A stretch of DNA of 64,000 bases from Bemisia tabaci (taxonomy: Eukaryota > Arthropoda > Insecta > Hemiptera > Aleyrodidae): assembly GCF_918797505.1 (NCBI RefSeq), contig NC_092794.1:2294001-2358000 (forward strand), written 5' to 3'. The notes below the pieces were generated by a model. That model was not told the origin of the DNA. It did no database searches and saw only the letters and a program-made list of their open reading frames with translations. Shown in pieces: positions 1-11,283 of this stretch. The position numbers were made by a program, and so were the translations under genes. How positions within the stretch are numbered: position 1 is the stretch's first letter; every line of letters begins with the position of its first letter.

Positions 1-65
1 TTGCGGAAACGATAATCGGAAAATTACCATAAATGTACAACTTTGTACGGAAAAGATAGTCAGCC

Positions 66-550
66 CGCCACCCCTTTCGTTCGCCTAAAAGAAAGGAGAA
101 AGAAAATTTAAGGGAAGGTAGAAAGAAGGAAGGAACGGAGGAAAGAAGAGGGAAGGACACTTGTACTGCCAAGCTAAGGTAAAAAGCCGTATGAACCTTC
201 AGGTAATGCCAAATTTCCTTTGATAAAACACAGATTTCCTAGTAAACTTGCAAATATTTTTCTACCAATTTTTCAGATGATTTTGTTTGCAATTTCACCT
301 AACGCTCCTGAAAATTACAAAAAAGAGTATTCATAACTTTCCTTAAAAATAAGCATTTTATCGAAGGAAATTTGGCAACTCCCGAATGTCATACGGCGTT
401 CTTCCTTAGCACGGCAGTATATTTGGTAATTATTCATGACTCAGATTAAATTATTTAAAATTTCAAAAATTTTTTGGGGGGAGTCCCACGGACCCCCCCC
501 CCCCGCCCTTCACCTTCTTTTCCCGTTCGAAGTGTCTGGATCCACCTGTG
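66..550. mobile_element. hAT-like family AD, copy 2, with A1 nested
   Basis: The purine-rich left part, the poly-C tract at about 497-507 and the right end GTCTGGATCCACCTGTG match the intact AD copy at 6785-7187. The left terminus is eroded near base 60. A complete family A element (166-417) interrupts it, so AD inserted here first. Confidence 0.6.
166..417 (+). mobile_element. Family A long-TIR MITE (A1)
   Basis: Begins CTGCCAAGCTAAGG and ends CCTTAGCACGGCAG, with inverted arms of over 50 bases. Length 252. Flanks TGTA and TATA are a near-duplication of 4 bases. Right arm carries the family hallmark GGCAACTCCCGAATG. No coding capacity. Confidence 0.85.
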
Positions 551-1544
551 AGAGTGAAACCAAAACTAACCCGCAGTTTGTGTTGTTTGTAGCACAAAAG
601 TGATGGATGCAAAGGGAATTTCCAAAATGGATCAAATGCTTTTGATACCTCTCGTAGGGTTTTCAAGGAATGGGGTGATGAATCGATATCTGGCCGATCA
701 CGCTGAGCAAATTTCGATGGAAGGGCCCAATTGTAAATCACCGTTTTGATCGTGGAATCCCAGCTTTCGTGTTTCGATTTTAACATCAACTGAATCCCTG
801 TATTATATGTAATTTTCTCAATGTCGATTGAAGAAAAATGCGGCAGAAGAACAGGTGGCAAGAAAACTATGGGCAGTGACTGAAAATTACATTACGGAAA
901 GGAGAATAAAAATTGGCGTACTTCGGTTCGCGATGTTGCACATTTTGTGTGTCGCGTCCGCCTTTGAGGGGTCATTACAGAAACGGTTCGGACAAGCGTT
1001 TCGTGTCAAAAAAATATTTTAGAGTTCAATTTATTCTTCCGGGAGGCTCAATGTTTTCAGAACGTCTACTTTAGTGCCGCATCCCCACCACGAAGATCAA
1101 AAAGTATATAATACCTTAAATAAACCTCAAAACCTGCCGGGATGGTGCTAACTTATATGCCTTTAGCTATACTAATTGGGCTGCATTTAGCAATAATGAG
1201 TAAAATGCGATCGTTCTTTCTAGCAGTCACCACTGCTATCAATCCTTGGGGGAATTAATAGCAGATGCCGTTTTATTGTAAACAATAGCCGTGAAAGTAT
1301 CTTCCATTCGACTAAATTTAGCCCAATTGATGCCGGTTTTGAAACTTACTTTGTAAACCCTATTTTCCAGAATTTTCTCTCAGGGGCTCTTGTAAAAACC
1401 CTTTTTACAAATGAAGCGAAAGGACCATAACTTCGCATCGATGGACCTTGTCAACCTGGATTCACATGCACTCTAGTGATACTCATTAGCCTTGAATCAA
1501 AGTTCATATAGATCCTGCGTAATTACACCCTCTCTCTTCAATTT

Positions 1545-2044
1545 NNNNNNNNNNNNNNNNNNNNNNNNNNNNNNNNNNNNNNNNNNNNNNNNNNNNNNNN
1601 NNNNNNNNNNNNNNNNNNNNNNNNNNNNNNNNNNNNNNNNNNNNNNNNNNNNNNNNNNNNNNNNNNNNNNNNNNNNNNNNNNNNNNNNNNNNNNNNNNNN
1701 NNNNNNNNNNNNNNNNNNNNNNNNNNNNNNNNNNNNNNNNNNNNNNNNNNNNNNNNNNNNNNNNNNNNNNNNNNNNNNNNNNNNNNNNNNNNNNNNNNNN
1801 NNNNNNNNNNNNNNNNNNNNNNNNNNNNNNNNNNNNNNNNNNNNNNNNNNNNNNNNNNNNNNNNNNNNNNNNNNNNNNNNNNNNNNNNNNNNNNNNNNNN
1901 NNNNNNNNNNNNNNNNNNNNNNNNNNNNNNNNNNNNNNNNNNNNNNNNNNNNNNNNNNNNNNNNNNNNNNNNNNNNNNNNNNNNNNNNNNNNNNNNNNNN
2001 NNNNNNNNNNNNNNNNNNNNNNNNNNNNNNNNNNNNNNNNNNNN
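1545..2044. other. Assembly gap (500 N)
   Basis: Exactly 500 unresolved bases, a conventional placeholder length, so the true distance is unknown. Frames running across it are meaningless. Confidence 0.99.
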
Positions 2045-2179
2045 AGGTTAGCTGAGCTTTGAGCACGTTAGTCAGATAATTCCGGCGCAGATCAAGTTGG
2101 CAAATCGTGCACATATGGACCGAGTTTTGAAAAAAAGCCGTGATGAGCTGGGAGTAATTTTGCATAAAATTGCAAGGTT

Positions 2180-2400
2180 ATCGGATGGAAAATTGCGATA
2201 AATTGCGATTTCATCGCTTAAATCTGCGATAAAATCGCGATTGAATCGACGGCGATTTATCGGAATAATATCGAACAAAAAATCGCGATGGATTGAGATA
2301 AAATTTCAATCGTATCACCCGCGATTTTATCGCCAAAAAATCGTAAAAAAAAATCGCTACTTAATTTCAAAATATCGCGATTTTTCCGTTAAAAAATGCT
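2180..2400. repeat. Family V AT-rich repeat, copy 1
   Basis: Degenerate runs of the motif AAATCGCGATT/GCGATTTTATCGC alternate over about 200 bases. An inverted relative lies at 57240-57510, sharing the stretch around GACGGCGATTTATCG. Terminal signals are not resolved. It abuts no gene. Confidence 0.55.
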
Positions 2401-2569
2401 ACTTGGACAGTCCCAAATCCTCCCAAGGAGTTTCAGGGAGTTGGCACTCCATTATTTCATGTAAAATAAACCCCTAGCACACCTCTTGGCTGGGCGTCCA
2501 CTTGGTCCACCTTTAAGGGGAAAGTCAATGAAGCGTCTTTTTTGGGAGCCTTTCTTCCATACCAGAATA

Positions 2570-2824
2570 CTGCCGTGCTATACGGAAAAACGCCGTATGA
2601 ACATTCGAGAGTAGCCACATTTCCTTCGATATAAGGTTTATTTTTGAAATAATTAATGAATATATTCCCTTGAAATTTTCAGGAACTTTAGGTGAGGTCG
2701 CGTACAAAATTATCTGAAAAATCTAAAGGAAAATATTTATAATTTTACCAAGAAATTTGTATTTTATCAAAGAAAATTCAGCAACACCTGAAGGCTCATA
2801 CGGCGTTTTTCCTCGGCACGGCAG
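2570..2824 (+). mobile_element. Family A MITE (A2)
   Basis: Starts CTGCCGTGCTA and ends CGGCACGGCAG, 255 bases, with flanks AATA and AGTA (one mismatch from a 4-bp duplication). The internal part is the usual AT-rich A core. Confidence 0.85.
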
Positions 2825-2873
2825 AGTAGCCGATTGTTCATTAGCTCAAAAATGATGGAATCTTCCCCTGTCA

Positions 2874-3065
2874 CACGGAGAAAAAAACTTCATGTGTGGG
2901 ACCCGAAGTTGAGGTCATATGGATCTCTGAAGTTTTCGGATCACGTATCTAAAAACTTAAGTAAGTAAAGTTTAGTAAGTAAGTTTTCGGATGCGTGATC
3001 AGAAAACTTCAGAGATCCATATGACCTCAACTTCGGGTCCCATGCACGAAGTTTCTTTCTCCGCC
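2874..3065. mobile_element. Foldback family U, CACTA-like
   Basis: Left arm CACGGAGAAAAAAACTTC, right arm GAAGTTTCTTTCTCCG. The arms are inverted copies over about 70 bases, including the ATATGACCTCAACTTCGGG block, around a short TAAGTAAGT-rich loop. The CAC(n)GAGAAAAA terminus is like the CACTG foldbacks F, H and I elsewhere in the window. Confidence 0.6.
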
Positions 3066-4334
3066 ACGATCTGGACTCCCTGAGTGACCCCTCTGGAAAA
3101 TCGGCAACTCCGTGGGTGAAAGCATCATTCAGGGGTAAAAAATGTCCTCTCGTATAAAAAAGGGGCACCACTCGGGTTACGGAGATAACCGCGGCCGTTA
3201 ACTTGATACGGATTCGAGGTGCGATAGGGTTCACAGTTCACAGCTTGAGACCTGATTGGACACTCTGAATGGCCATCGATTTGTATTGGCGAGTATCAAT
3301 TCCCCGGGTTCGTTTATCAACTCGCCACCCTCAGAATCGTCGAAGCAGTGTTCGAAACTCACAAGCGCCAAATGCGCCTAAGAAATCGGTCATGGCGCCT
3401 AAAATATGATGGTTCTGCTCCAACGTGGCCCCTAAAAATTGCCCCCCCCCCCCTCCAAAAAAAATCCTGATTTTTCTGTTTAGTAATTTTCAAAATTTCC
3501 CACAAGTTACGGCTACTAGTTCTGTAACTAAAACATCTTGCGTCTAACTTTTCACTAAAAGTGCCGTGATGTTTAGGTAAAAAGTCAATTTGCCCCCTAA
3601 AAAATCTTCTAGGGCCCCTAAAAATCGAGCTTGATGCGCCACCCGGCTCCTAAAACTTAAAGGTGAGTTTGGAACACTGCGTCGAAGGTTTGTTCTACTG
3701 AAACGTGGGCAAAAATCTGAGGTCCAAAAACTTCGATTTAGAGATAGCTGAAGTCAAAAATAGTGTCCGAATTTATATAACTCCCACAAAAATTTCCAAA
3801 AAAATTTAAAAAAAATAAAAAAAAAATTAATAAATTGGGCTCCTCTCCGTCATCTACTTGTGTTGGTGCGCCATTTGAACGCAATGCCACTAGTATACTG
3901 GAATGCTGAAGGCACGTTGAAATAAAAAAACGCTCCCTGTCGGCTGAGCGCTTGAAACATTAAAAGATTTCCGAAAAACCGAAAAGAAATAAAATAGTTA
4001 AAAGGCTCCGGCGCGGGCAACGCCGGGCAGAAAGTAATTAGTATTCAGAGAGCTTCATATTTTTATCACTTCATCGTTTCAGAAACCGCGACCGCTCTAG
4101 GCCTCCGACCCCAGTCCCGCCCCAACCCCTTACTGCAGAGGCTTTGATATTTACATTTCTCCACTGCACTTCAGAACTTCAGCTCGGACCGCAGACCACC
4201 GCCAACTGGGCTGCCAAATCTTACTCTATAGTATCAAATCATATTTTATGATAAAGTGGACCGATTGACATGATAGGAAATTAAGCACGGCAATATACGT
4301 TTGGTCATCTGTATTTTATGTGTAACAAAAACTG
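3066..4334. other. Gene-free stretch
   Basis: Contains a 13-base C run at about 3440 followed by A-rich DNA, and an A/T-rich tract at 3790-3835. I see no exon, ORF of note or paired termini. Confidence 0.5.
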
Positions 4335-4712
4335 CACCGAAAGAAAAGGATGTTGATTTAACATTCTGGATGTAAAAAAGTGTGCGACAGCTCACAAAAC
4401 GCTGAATTAACCACCACAGCAGTTTGCTCTACATCTTAACATTGCTATAGTAACTGCTATGGCGGTTAATTCAGCATTTTGTGAATGCTGAATTAACCAC
4501 CACAGCAGTTTGCTCTACATCTTAACATTGCTATAGTAACTTCTATGGCGGTTAATTCAGCATTTTGTGAATGCTGAATTAACCACCACAGCAGTTTGCT
4601 CTACATCTTAACATTGCTATAACAACTGCTATGGCGGTTAATTCAGCATTTTGTGGGTTGTCGCACACTTTTTTACGTCCAGAATGTTGAAACAGCATTC
4701 TTTTTTTTTGTG
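4335..4712. mobile_element. Family J element with tandem hairpin core
   Basis: Outer inverted arms run from CACCGAAAGAAAAGGATG to the CATTCTTTTTTTTTGTG end and include TAAAAAAGTGTGCGAC. The core (4401-4656) is three direct copies of an 86-base unit. Each unit is itself a hairpin, with GCTGAATTAACC opposed to GGTTAATTCAGC. Flanking TG on both sides would fit a 2-bp duplication. Confidence 0.65.
4401..4656. repeat. Tandem array, 86-bp unit x3
   Basis: GCTGAATTAACC recurs at 4401, 4487 and 4573, an exact 86-base spacing. Units are almost identical, so the amplification is recent compared with most DNA here. Confidence 0.85.
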
Positions 4713-5354
4713 TGTGTAGCGTTTTTTGATCATCAATTATCGATTTTTTGCTAGGAAAAAATACCGACAAACTGACAATTTTGACAAAAAAGAATGAAGC
4801 TGTGAAATTGTCAGAGAAGGGATTCTTTCATTTGTGTATAAGTCAAATACACACGTAAAAGCGAAGATTTAACTCCACAAAAATTAAGAGAAGTCTCCAT
4901 TTCACTTATTGCATAGTTATTTCAGTCAAGCGTCTTACAGATTATAGTTCATATCGACTCTTTTCCACGGGAGTGCTGCGAAACTAAGGGCGTTTTTCTC
5001 CCAAACTGCGAAATTGTTAAATTATGAAACAATCTGGCCATGAGTCTCCTGAAACTGTATTTCTGCTTGGTCTAGCCGTGCCTCCCCTGACCGCCCTCCG
5101 AACTTTCATAACCTCATTTCTCACTCTCAGCTTTTTTTTCAGATCATGAGCTTAGAACAAACATAACTTTCCGCCCAGTAACTGGCAAATGTTTAGATAT
5201 TTCCTTAAATTATATACACGAATTCATACAAAGCTACGGGAATCTGATTCCCTAAAAAGTTTCACGGGAGCTGATCTGTGCATTGAAGAATAGCTTAGGT
5301 CGAGAGCTTTTAAACACTGCGGCATTCCTCGATATTTTCCGATTATTTCCATCG
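4713..5354. other. Gene-free stretch
   Basis: AT-rich unique-looking DNA between family J and family D copy 1. No supported feature seen. Confidence 0.5.
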
Positions 5355-5771
5355 ATGGGTAAGTTGCGCTGGTCACAGAATTGTGTTTTGATGCTTGATT
5401 TTTGTATATCAGCTAAAAATAATAAGATCCGTCCAAACAACAACTTTCTACGTTCAATATTAATCGAGATATAATCATTTGAAGAGTCGGGTTTCTGACG
5501 TCATCCACTGCAGTGGTGACAGACACCCTTGGTTTCTTCCACCTTGCTTTCATCCAAGTTTTACTCTCTGAGAAATGAAAACAAGAAAATGTTCTGAAAT
5601 CTGTGAAAGAAACCAAGGGTGTCACTAACCGCGGTGGATGACAGCATTAGACGAGTTTTTCAAAGCGCGATATCTCGGTTAATATTGAACGCAGAATATT
5701 GCTGTTTGGACAGCTACAATTATACGAGAGAATCAAGCATCACAACACGATTCTGTGACCAGCGCAACTGA
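5355..5771. mobile_element. Foldback family D (D1)
   Basis: Left end GTTGCGCTGGTCACAGAA, right end TTCTGTGACCAGCGCAAC. The arms pair for most of their length, meeting around a centre containing ACACCCTTGGTTTCTTCC and its inverse. Related copies are clustered at 37.8-38.95 kb. Confidence 0.75.
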
Positions 5772-5782
5772 CATACTACAAT

Positions 5783-5936
5783 TGGACTGCATTTTGCAAT
5801 TTGGAGCTCTGGCTCAAATTCTGGCACATCTGAAAAAACACGTATGTGCACAGGGAGACTAATGGCAAATACGTTGTTTCTAAACCGGGCCAGAATTCAT
5901 AGTTCCTTATTGCAAAATGTAGTCCACTTGTAACCA
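5783..5936. mobile_element. Family Z small TIR element (Z1)
   Basis: TGGACTGCATTTTGCAA at the left and TTGCAAAATGTAGTCCA at the right are inverted. The interior has GGGAGACTAATGGCAAATACG, as in the copies at 35706-36022 and 41651-41790. Confidence 0.7.
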
Positions 5937-6181
5937 CGAAAGTTTCAATATCGTGATGCAATATTTCTGGCCGTGATAGAATCGTTTGGTTCTATACGTC
6001 AGACGTTTTCTTTATGACAAGGACAATTTTACTTATCACAGCAACTACTTTGATGAGTAAAACTTTTTAAAGTCGAAATTTCGAACAATTCGATCAGGAT
6101 CGGAAACAAGTAACGAGCAATCATAAGGGAGAAAGCAATCTTCAAAAAGTACTTTCAAAATTACGTTGACGGCGCGGCGCG

Positions 6182-6410
6182 CAGTGGATCGAGTCAATTA
6201 GAGAGGTCGGACACGAAATTTTTGACAAAAACTCCAAATTCGAGTGTTTATTTCATCACATTTTAGATTACAATGGGTGCTTTTAAAATAAAATTTTACA
6301 AGGAAACCAATGGAACCACTTTTGGAACCTCAAATTTGTTTATGAACGGAGTTATAAGCTTCTAAAGTTTCCAAATTTTGTCCGACCTTTCCCGTTGACT
6401 CGATCCACTG
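6182..6410. mobile_element. Family L MITE (L1)
   Basis: CAGTGGATCGAGTCAA and TTGACTCGATCCACTG are perfect inverted ends of a 229-base element. The inside carries GAGGTCGGAC next to the left arm and GTCCGACC next to the right. GC-rich GCGCGGCGC flanks both ends. Confidence 0.8.
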
Positions 6411-6784
6411 TGCGGCGCAGTCAGCGACAGAAAGCTGAAACGTATTCATTTTGGTCGGCTGAGAGGCTCTCTGCCCGGGAAATGAGGACGGAATTATTGT
6501 AAATGAGCTTTGGCCGAAGTCATAATATTAAAGATTAGGAGATTATTCTGCTCCGAATCCTCGGATCTGGGGATCACCTGGAGGATAGAGCTGGCGATGA
6601 TTCCGAGCGGATTTTCATCGGGTAGCGATAACGGAATAGGCAATGGGTTTTTATGCTGCACGACAAACCAAGTTCGGCCGACCGGAACGCATCCACTCCG
6701 AACGCATCGCGGATCCTCTGTTGCCGATTTTCGTGCATTCAACATCCATCTCAAACAACATCGATAATTTTAAAGTAGATCTTC
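6411..6784. other. Gene-free stretch with mirrored ORFs
   Basis: Both strands are open for about 85 codons at 6494-6767. Neither frame resembles a known protein, and no splice pair fits well. Possibly a decayed exon, more likely chance. Confidence 0.3.
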
Positions 6785-7187
6785 CGTAGGCGGATCCAAG
6801 GGTCGTACGCCCCCCCCCCCCCCCCGTTCGCCCGAAAAAAGGAGTAAGAGGAAAGAGAGAAAGAAAAACATGAAGAAACGGAGGAGAGAAGAAGGAGGGA
6901 CGCTTATACGTAAAAAAAAAATTAAAATTTTATAATTGCAATACTACTGATGATTTTAAAAAGTCATTTCCATGAGTCCGGATCATTCTGATGAAATAGA
7001 TGATCGAAGAACTCTTTCTGTAACCAATAATATTATTAAATACAGCACGCTTTATGGGTACTTATTCATGAACAAATTGACTCAAAATGCATATATATGC
7101 TCACATAAAAATTTGGAAAATTTTCTGGGGAGGCCCTCCGAACTCCCCCCCCCCCTCCCCCATTTGAGGTGTCTAGATCCGCCTATG
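6785..7187. mobile_element. hAT-like family AD, intact copy (AD1)
   Basis: Ends CGTAGGCGGATCCA and TAGATCCGCCTATG are imperfect inverted repeats, bracketed by an exact 8-base duplication AGATCTTC (6777-6784 and 7188-7195), the hallmark of hAT transposition. Subterminal C runs lie near both ends (about 6811-6825 and 7145-7155). Non-coding, 403 bases. Confidence 0.9.
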
Positions 7188-7281
7188 AGATCTTCAACAC
7201 ATTGGAGAACGATGTAGGTCGATAGATCATTTGAAAATGTCTGGATTTCAGGATACTTCTTAGAAATTTGCAGTGCAATAA

Positions 7282-7580
7282 CAGGGTGTCTTGTTTTTTT
7301 TCCTTGAGAGAAATCCTGATATAATCCTGATTTTTGACTGCTAAATCCTGATTTCAAAATTTTTCCGCAACCTGATCAAATTCTGATTTCTCGCGAAGAA
7401 AAATTAAAATTTCTGCATAAGCGTAAGCGAAAGCATAGATAAATCCGATCGGACGGCATACTTTTTTCAAATCCTAATTTTACGACCGATTTTTCCTCAA
7501 ATCCTGATGAAATCGGGATTAAACCCCGATTGAGCTCAAATCCTGATAGAATCGGGAAAATCCTGATGCTAGACACCCTC
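7282..7580. mobile_element. Family W element (W1)
   Basis: Begins CAGGGTGTC and ends GACACCCTC, flanked by AATAA on both sides (7277-7281 and 7581-7585). The inside is built of repeated AATCCTGATTT-like motifs. Shares ends and target-duplication size with W2 at 46260-46678. Confidence 0.75.
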
Positions 7581-8360
7581 AATAAGATGTAATGTTCAAC
7601 CAGGAAGTACTTTTACGGCTATTCCAAACTATTTATTAGTCAAATTTTGTCTACTAATTCCTTCCGCACTATAGCGTGATGTGATGTGATGCTGGAAAAT
7701 CATCCACGCTCAAAGAGCCATAGCGCACGAACTTTCATGCTTTGCTTCACGCCACAATGGGAGCCCACGACGGATATGCAGGTCAGAGCTTTTGGAATTC
7801 ATTTGGAACTTTCGAAGCGGTGCTCTCCGAAGTGCGACTGAGAATAATTGATTCAGACCCTTTGACGCTAAAAGTTGCCCTCGGGTACCCTAAGTGATTG
7901 AATATTAAGTGTGAATCGCTGTGAGAAGACTCGGAAATTAATAATGGATTCGGCGGGATAATTGCTGCCGATTCTTCATGGTCCAGAGATGGTTAAAAAT
8001 TCACCGTAGAAGTGGTTGGGCAAATGAAGTTAAGACGAGCTGAGCTTTTCGAAGCAATTAAAGTAAGCTATAGCGTTACATTCGCTGGTAATGGCGCTTT
8101 TCCATCCGACCAGGGTTAGCCACTCAAGCTTGTCATTCTCCGTGAAATTTCGCCAGGCGTACAGGCAATTACACTATTACATGGCCAAAGTGAGACCACA
8201 AGAATGCACCTACCGCGATTTCGGTGTTTCAAAATGTCCGCTTTTGATGGTCTCTTAACATGGTATTGCTTTACATTTCCGAATGAAAAGAGGGATATCG
8301 ACAGGGGCCAGTTTGGGCCCACGCTCGCTGCATTTCCTCGACTCTACGATCGTTTGCTCA
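7581..8360. other. Gene-free stretch
   Basis: Mixed-composition unique DNA with no supported exon or repeat termini. Confidence 0.45.
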
Positions 8361-8366
8361 TATCCA

Positions 8367-9125
8367 AGGTCTGTATTTTACGGAATGCGTCAATATTCGG
8401 TTACTTTCGGTCTCTTTGCAAGTCCAACACTGGCCTACACATGGGTCTGAATGTCTGTTTTGACGGAAAATGCGTATTTCGTGACATTCGGCCGCAAAAC
8501 CCGCATTTCTCGCCAGAATCGGCCTTCGGACGCATGTTTAGGCCAGAGGCCAGTAACTGACCTGTAAAGAGACCCATAATGGAGACGTTGCATGAGTGAG
8601 GAATTTGCGATTTGACTATTAATTCTTACGTAAAAGTTCGCAAGAAACACGATGATACCACTGGTTTTCTCTGAAATCAACTTCCAAGCTCAAAAAAAGC
8701 TCTCAAGTTGAGGCCAAAATGGAGGGGATATCCCACGCTATCCTGAGAGTCCACCTCTGCATCGAGACAAACTCTCTATGCAGAGATAGGGAGCAAATAC
8801 ATTAGCAGGGTCGCCGTGTTTTCAGTTGTGGAGTCCCCAAATAAAGTGGCAGCCCTGTCAATGTATTTGCTCTCTATCTTTGCACGGAGAGTTTGTCTTG
8901 ATGTAGACCTGGATTCTCAGGATAGCGTGGGATATCTCCTCCATTTTGGCCTCAACTTGAGAGCTTTTTTTGAGCTTGGGAGTTGATTTCAGAGAAAACC
9001 AGTGGCACCATCGTGTTTTTCGCGAACTTTTACAAAAGAATCAATAGTCAGATTGCAAATTCCTCACACGTGCAACATCTCCATTGCCAAATCATGACGC
9101 ATTCCGTAAAATATAGACCTTTGAC
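8367..9125. repeat. Outer palindrome around B1
   Basis: AAGGTCTGTATTTTACGGAA at 8367 is repeated inverted near 9100-9125 (TTCCGTAAAATATAGACCTT). Within the left shoulder a smaller foldback (about 8408-8577) pairs GGTCTCTTTGCA with TGTAAAGAGACC. B1 therefore sits inside, or is part of, a larger inverted structure. Confidence 0.55.
8578..9085. mobile_element. Foldback family B (B1)
   Basis: Inverted arms of roughly 200 bases start AATGGAGACGTTGCATGAG and end ACATCTCCATT, with the shared block TGGTTTTCTCTGAAATCAAC in each arm. The loop contains CCGTGTTTTCAGTTGTGGAG. Length about 508; no coding potential. Confidence 0.8.
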
Positions 9126-9130
9126 GTGCA

Positions 9131-9787
9131 AAAGATCGGGGAGTAGAGGAAATTCAGAGAGGGTGGGCCCTCATGGATACCTACCCTTAGATTGCTAGTG
9201 CGGGGTGACTGAGATACAGTGTCTCCAATCGCACTGTGCGCCGGCGCCGTGTTGGTATGTTATCAAAATGGAAATCCAGCAACGGATTGCGCGTAAATTC
9301 ACGCACTGTTTTTCGGCCACCAACACCAATGCGGCCGCCGCCACGCGTAGGGTATAATCATCCGAGGTTGCCTGATATCCGGCCTCCCCCTTTCGTCCCA
9401 CCAAGAAATCCGCTTGAAAAATATCCATTTTCGAGCACGCCAGGAACTATGCCGGCCGCGATTATGAGTCAGTTATCATTAGCCGGTATGACGGATCGGG
9501 TCCCCCCCCCCCCCCCGGAGACTCACCTGCCCCCTCCCCGCCTCCCACCTGGCCGCAGTGTAATTAAGCGGGGAGGTCACGGAATTCCGGACTGAATCTG
9601 GCTGGTGAATTATTCACATTCGGCAACGGATATTAATTTCTTTCCCCTGGTTGGTTACTTTACTCTTCGGGCTGATCAATGGAACTGATAGTCCACTAAG
9701 TTATACACAAAAACGGGAAAGGAAAAATGGAGGAATCTGATGGTGCGCTGTTATGCGAACTAACGGGGAAAATTATGGACGAACTAT
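9131..9787. other. GC-rich segment without recognised gene
   Basis: 9236-9595 holds a 119-codon proline-rich frame (for example GMTDRVPPPPPE) caused largely by C runs, including a 16-base run at about 9501. On the minus strand a good donor CAG|GTGAGT occurs near 9523. Could include a regulatory or exonic segment; no partner was found. Confidence 0.3.
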
Positions 9788-10040
9788 CGACGGTGAAACT
9801 ACCAAACCACGTATCTCGGTTTGCGACGTCGCAGACTTCCTGTCATACTTTATTTTTTAAATGAAAAACTACTTGACATCCAGTCTTGAAAATTTCTGTG
9901 ATTTTTCCTCTTTGTGCGGAGAAAATTCCGTGAAAATTTCAAGGAATGATATTGATTTGGTCTACTTCAAAAAAATAAAATGTGAGCGTAGATTTTTAAA
10001 CACCGCAAACGAGATACGTGGTTTGGTAGTTTCACCGTCG
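9788..10040. mobile_element. Family AB long-TIR MITE
   Basis: CGACGGTGAAACTACCAAAC at the left is inverted at the right end. The element is 253 bases, flanked by exact CTAT on both sides (9784-9787 and 10041-10044). Size, 4-bp duplication and AAAATTT-rich core match families A, S and O although the termini differ. Confidence 0.88.
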
Positions 10041-10045
10041 CTATG

Positions 10046-10187
10046 CTGCCGTGCTAAGGAAGAACGCCGTATGAACCTTCAAGCGTTGCCAAATTGCCTT
10101 TGGTAAATCATGAATTTTCGGAGAAATTTGAAAATATTTTCCCTCCAATTTTTCAGATAATTTCGTTCGCAATTTTACCCAAAGGTT
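10046..10187 (+). mobile_element. Family A, left half only (A3)
   Basis: Starts CTGCCGTGCTAAGGAAGAAC and follows the A consensus up to the centre, then stops. It begins 5 bases after AB, whose target duplication overlaps its flank. Confidence 0.75.
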
Positions 10188-11010
10188 AGGTTATTCATCA
10201 TCACCTCATTTGGTGATTTTTACCGATGAGAACGGTTGCATCGAGATTTGGAATGAAGATTTGAAATCTAAAATGGTTCCGTGCTGACCGTTACCACTGA
10301 TGCTTTCATCGTGAAAAAATTCAAGATCCTTCGGTTACGAACAATCAGCGTCTACATTCTGGCACAAGCTCAAACATTTCCGGCGAGCTTCAAATGATTC
10401 CACATTAATGTAAACATTGAGTTTGAATTACCTCCACGTTATTGAAAGAAAGATGGAACTACACTAGAGCGGAAACAAAAGATTGCGAAAAATAGGGGCA
10501 GAAGGGTGGGCACGAGGGCGAAACAACATGCAAGAGCACAATTTTCTTCATAGTCAGACCCGCGGCGTTTTCTTCGGCTCCTCCGTCGACTTGAGAGCGA
10601 GAGAAGAAAGAAAATTAAGGAGGAAGAGAGAAAACCTGAGAAGAGAACGGAAGAAAACAGGTCGGAAAAGCGTAATACAGCAGCGAGGGAATGTTCGTTC
10701 GTTCTTGGGGTGTGTTTTTTCCTTCCTCATTCACTTTTTAATCACGTATAAGAGCTTAGGTGAGCGCTCCACAAAACCTCCTCGCCCTCACAGTGCCCAA
10801 AATCTTTAAGAAAGCTCGCCTTTCTCTCGGCAGTTATTGTGAGAAAACCAGCGAGATCGGGCAACACTGGGAATCGGCCTCTCGTGATCTCGTCCAAAGC
10901 AGACAACCAACGCGATCTATCGAACGTAAATTGAAGACTCCGAGAAGGAGGCACCAAAATGGCGTGGTCCTCAAGGAACGCACGAAGAAAAAAGGAAGTT
11001 TCGGCTTATG
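10188..11010. other. Gene-free stretch, purine-rich in part
   Basis: 10550-10680 is purine-rich (GAGAGAAGAAAG-type). Several chance frames overlap 10483-11071. I see no convincing exon. Confidence 0.4.
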
Positions 11011-11263
11011 CTGCTGTGCTAAGGAAAAACGCCGTAAGAACATTCGAGAGTTGCCAAATTTCCTCCGGTAGAACGTTTATTTTGGAAGAAAGTTATGCGT
11101 ATTTTTCCTTGATATTGTCAGATATTTTCGATCAAAAAGCGAAAAATGTTGTCTGAAAAATTGGGAGAAAAATATTCTCAACTTTCTTAGTAAATTAGTA
11201 TTTTATCAAAGGAAATTTGGCATCATCCGATAGTTCATATGGCGTTTTTCCTTAGCACGGCAG
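11011..11263 (+). mobile_element. Family A MITE (A4)
   Basis: CTGCTGTGCTAAGG to CCTTAGCACGGCAG, 253 bases. The flanks (TATG and TGTA) no longer match, suggesting age or later damage. Confidence 0.85.
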
Positions 11264-11283
11264 TGTACCACTGGAACTTTGTA

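Noticed and set aside
166..417. Tc1/mariner MITE with TA duplication
   Set aside because: Some A copies have TA at both edges, but others show exact CATA, AATT, AAGT and AGCA, so the duplication is 4 bp.
1492..2165. Long frames of about 190-220 codons on both strands
   Set aside because: They run through the 500-N gap; only short real sequence remains at each edge.
9236..9595. 119-codon proline-rich protein
   Set aside because: Proline comes from C homopolymers; no domain and no start context or splice partner.
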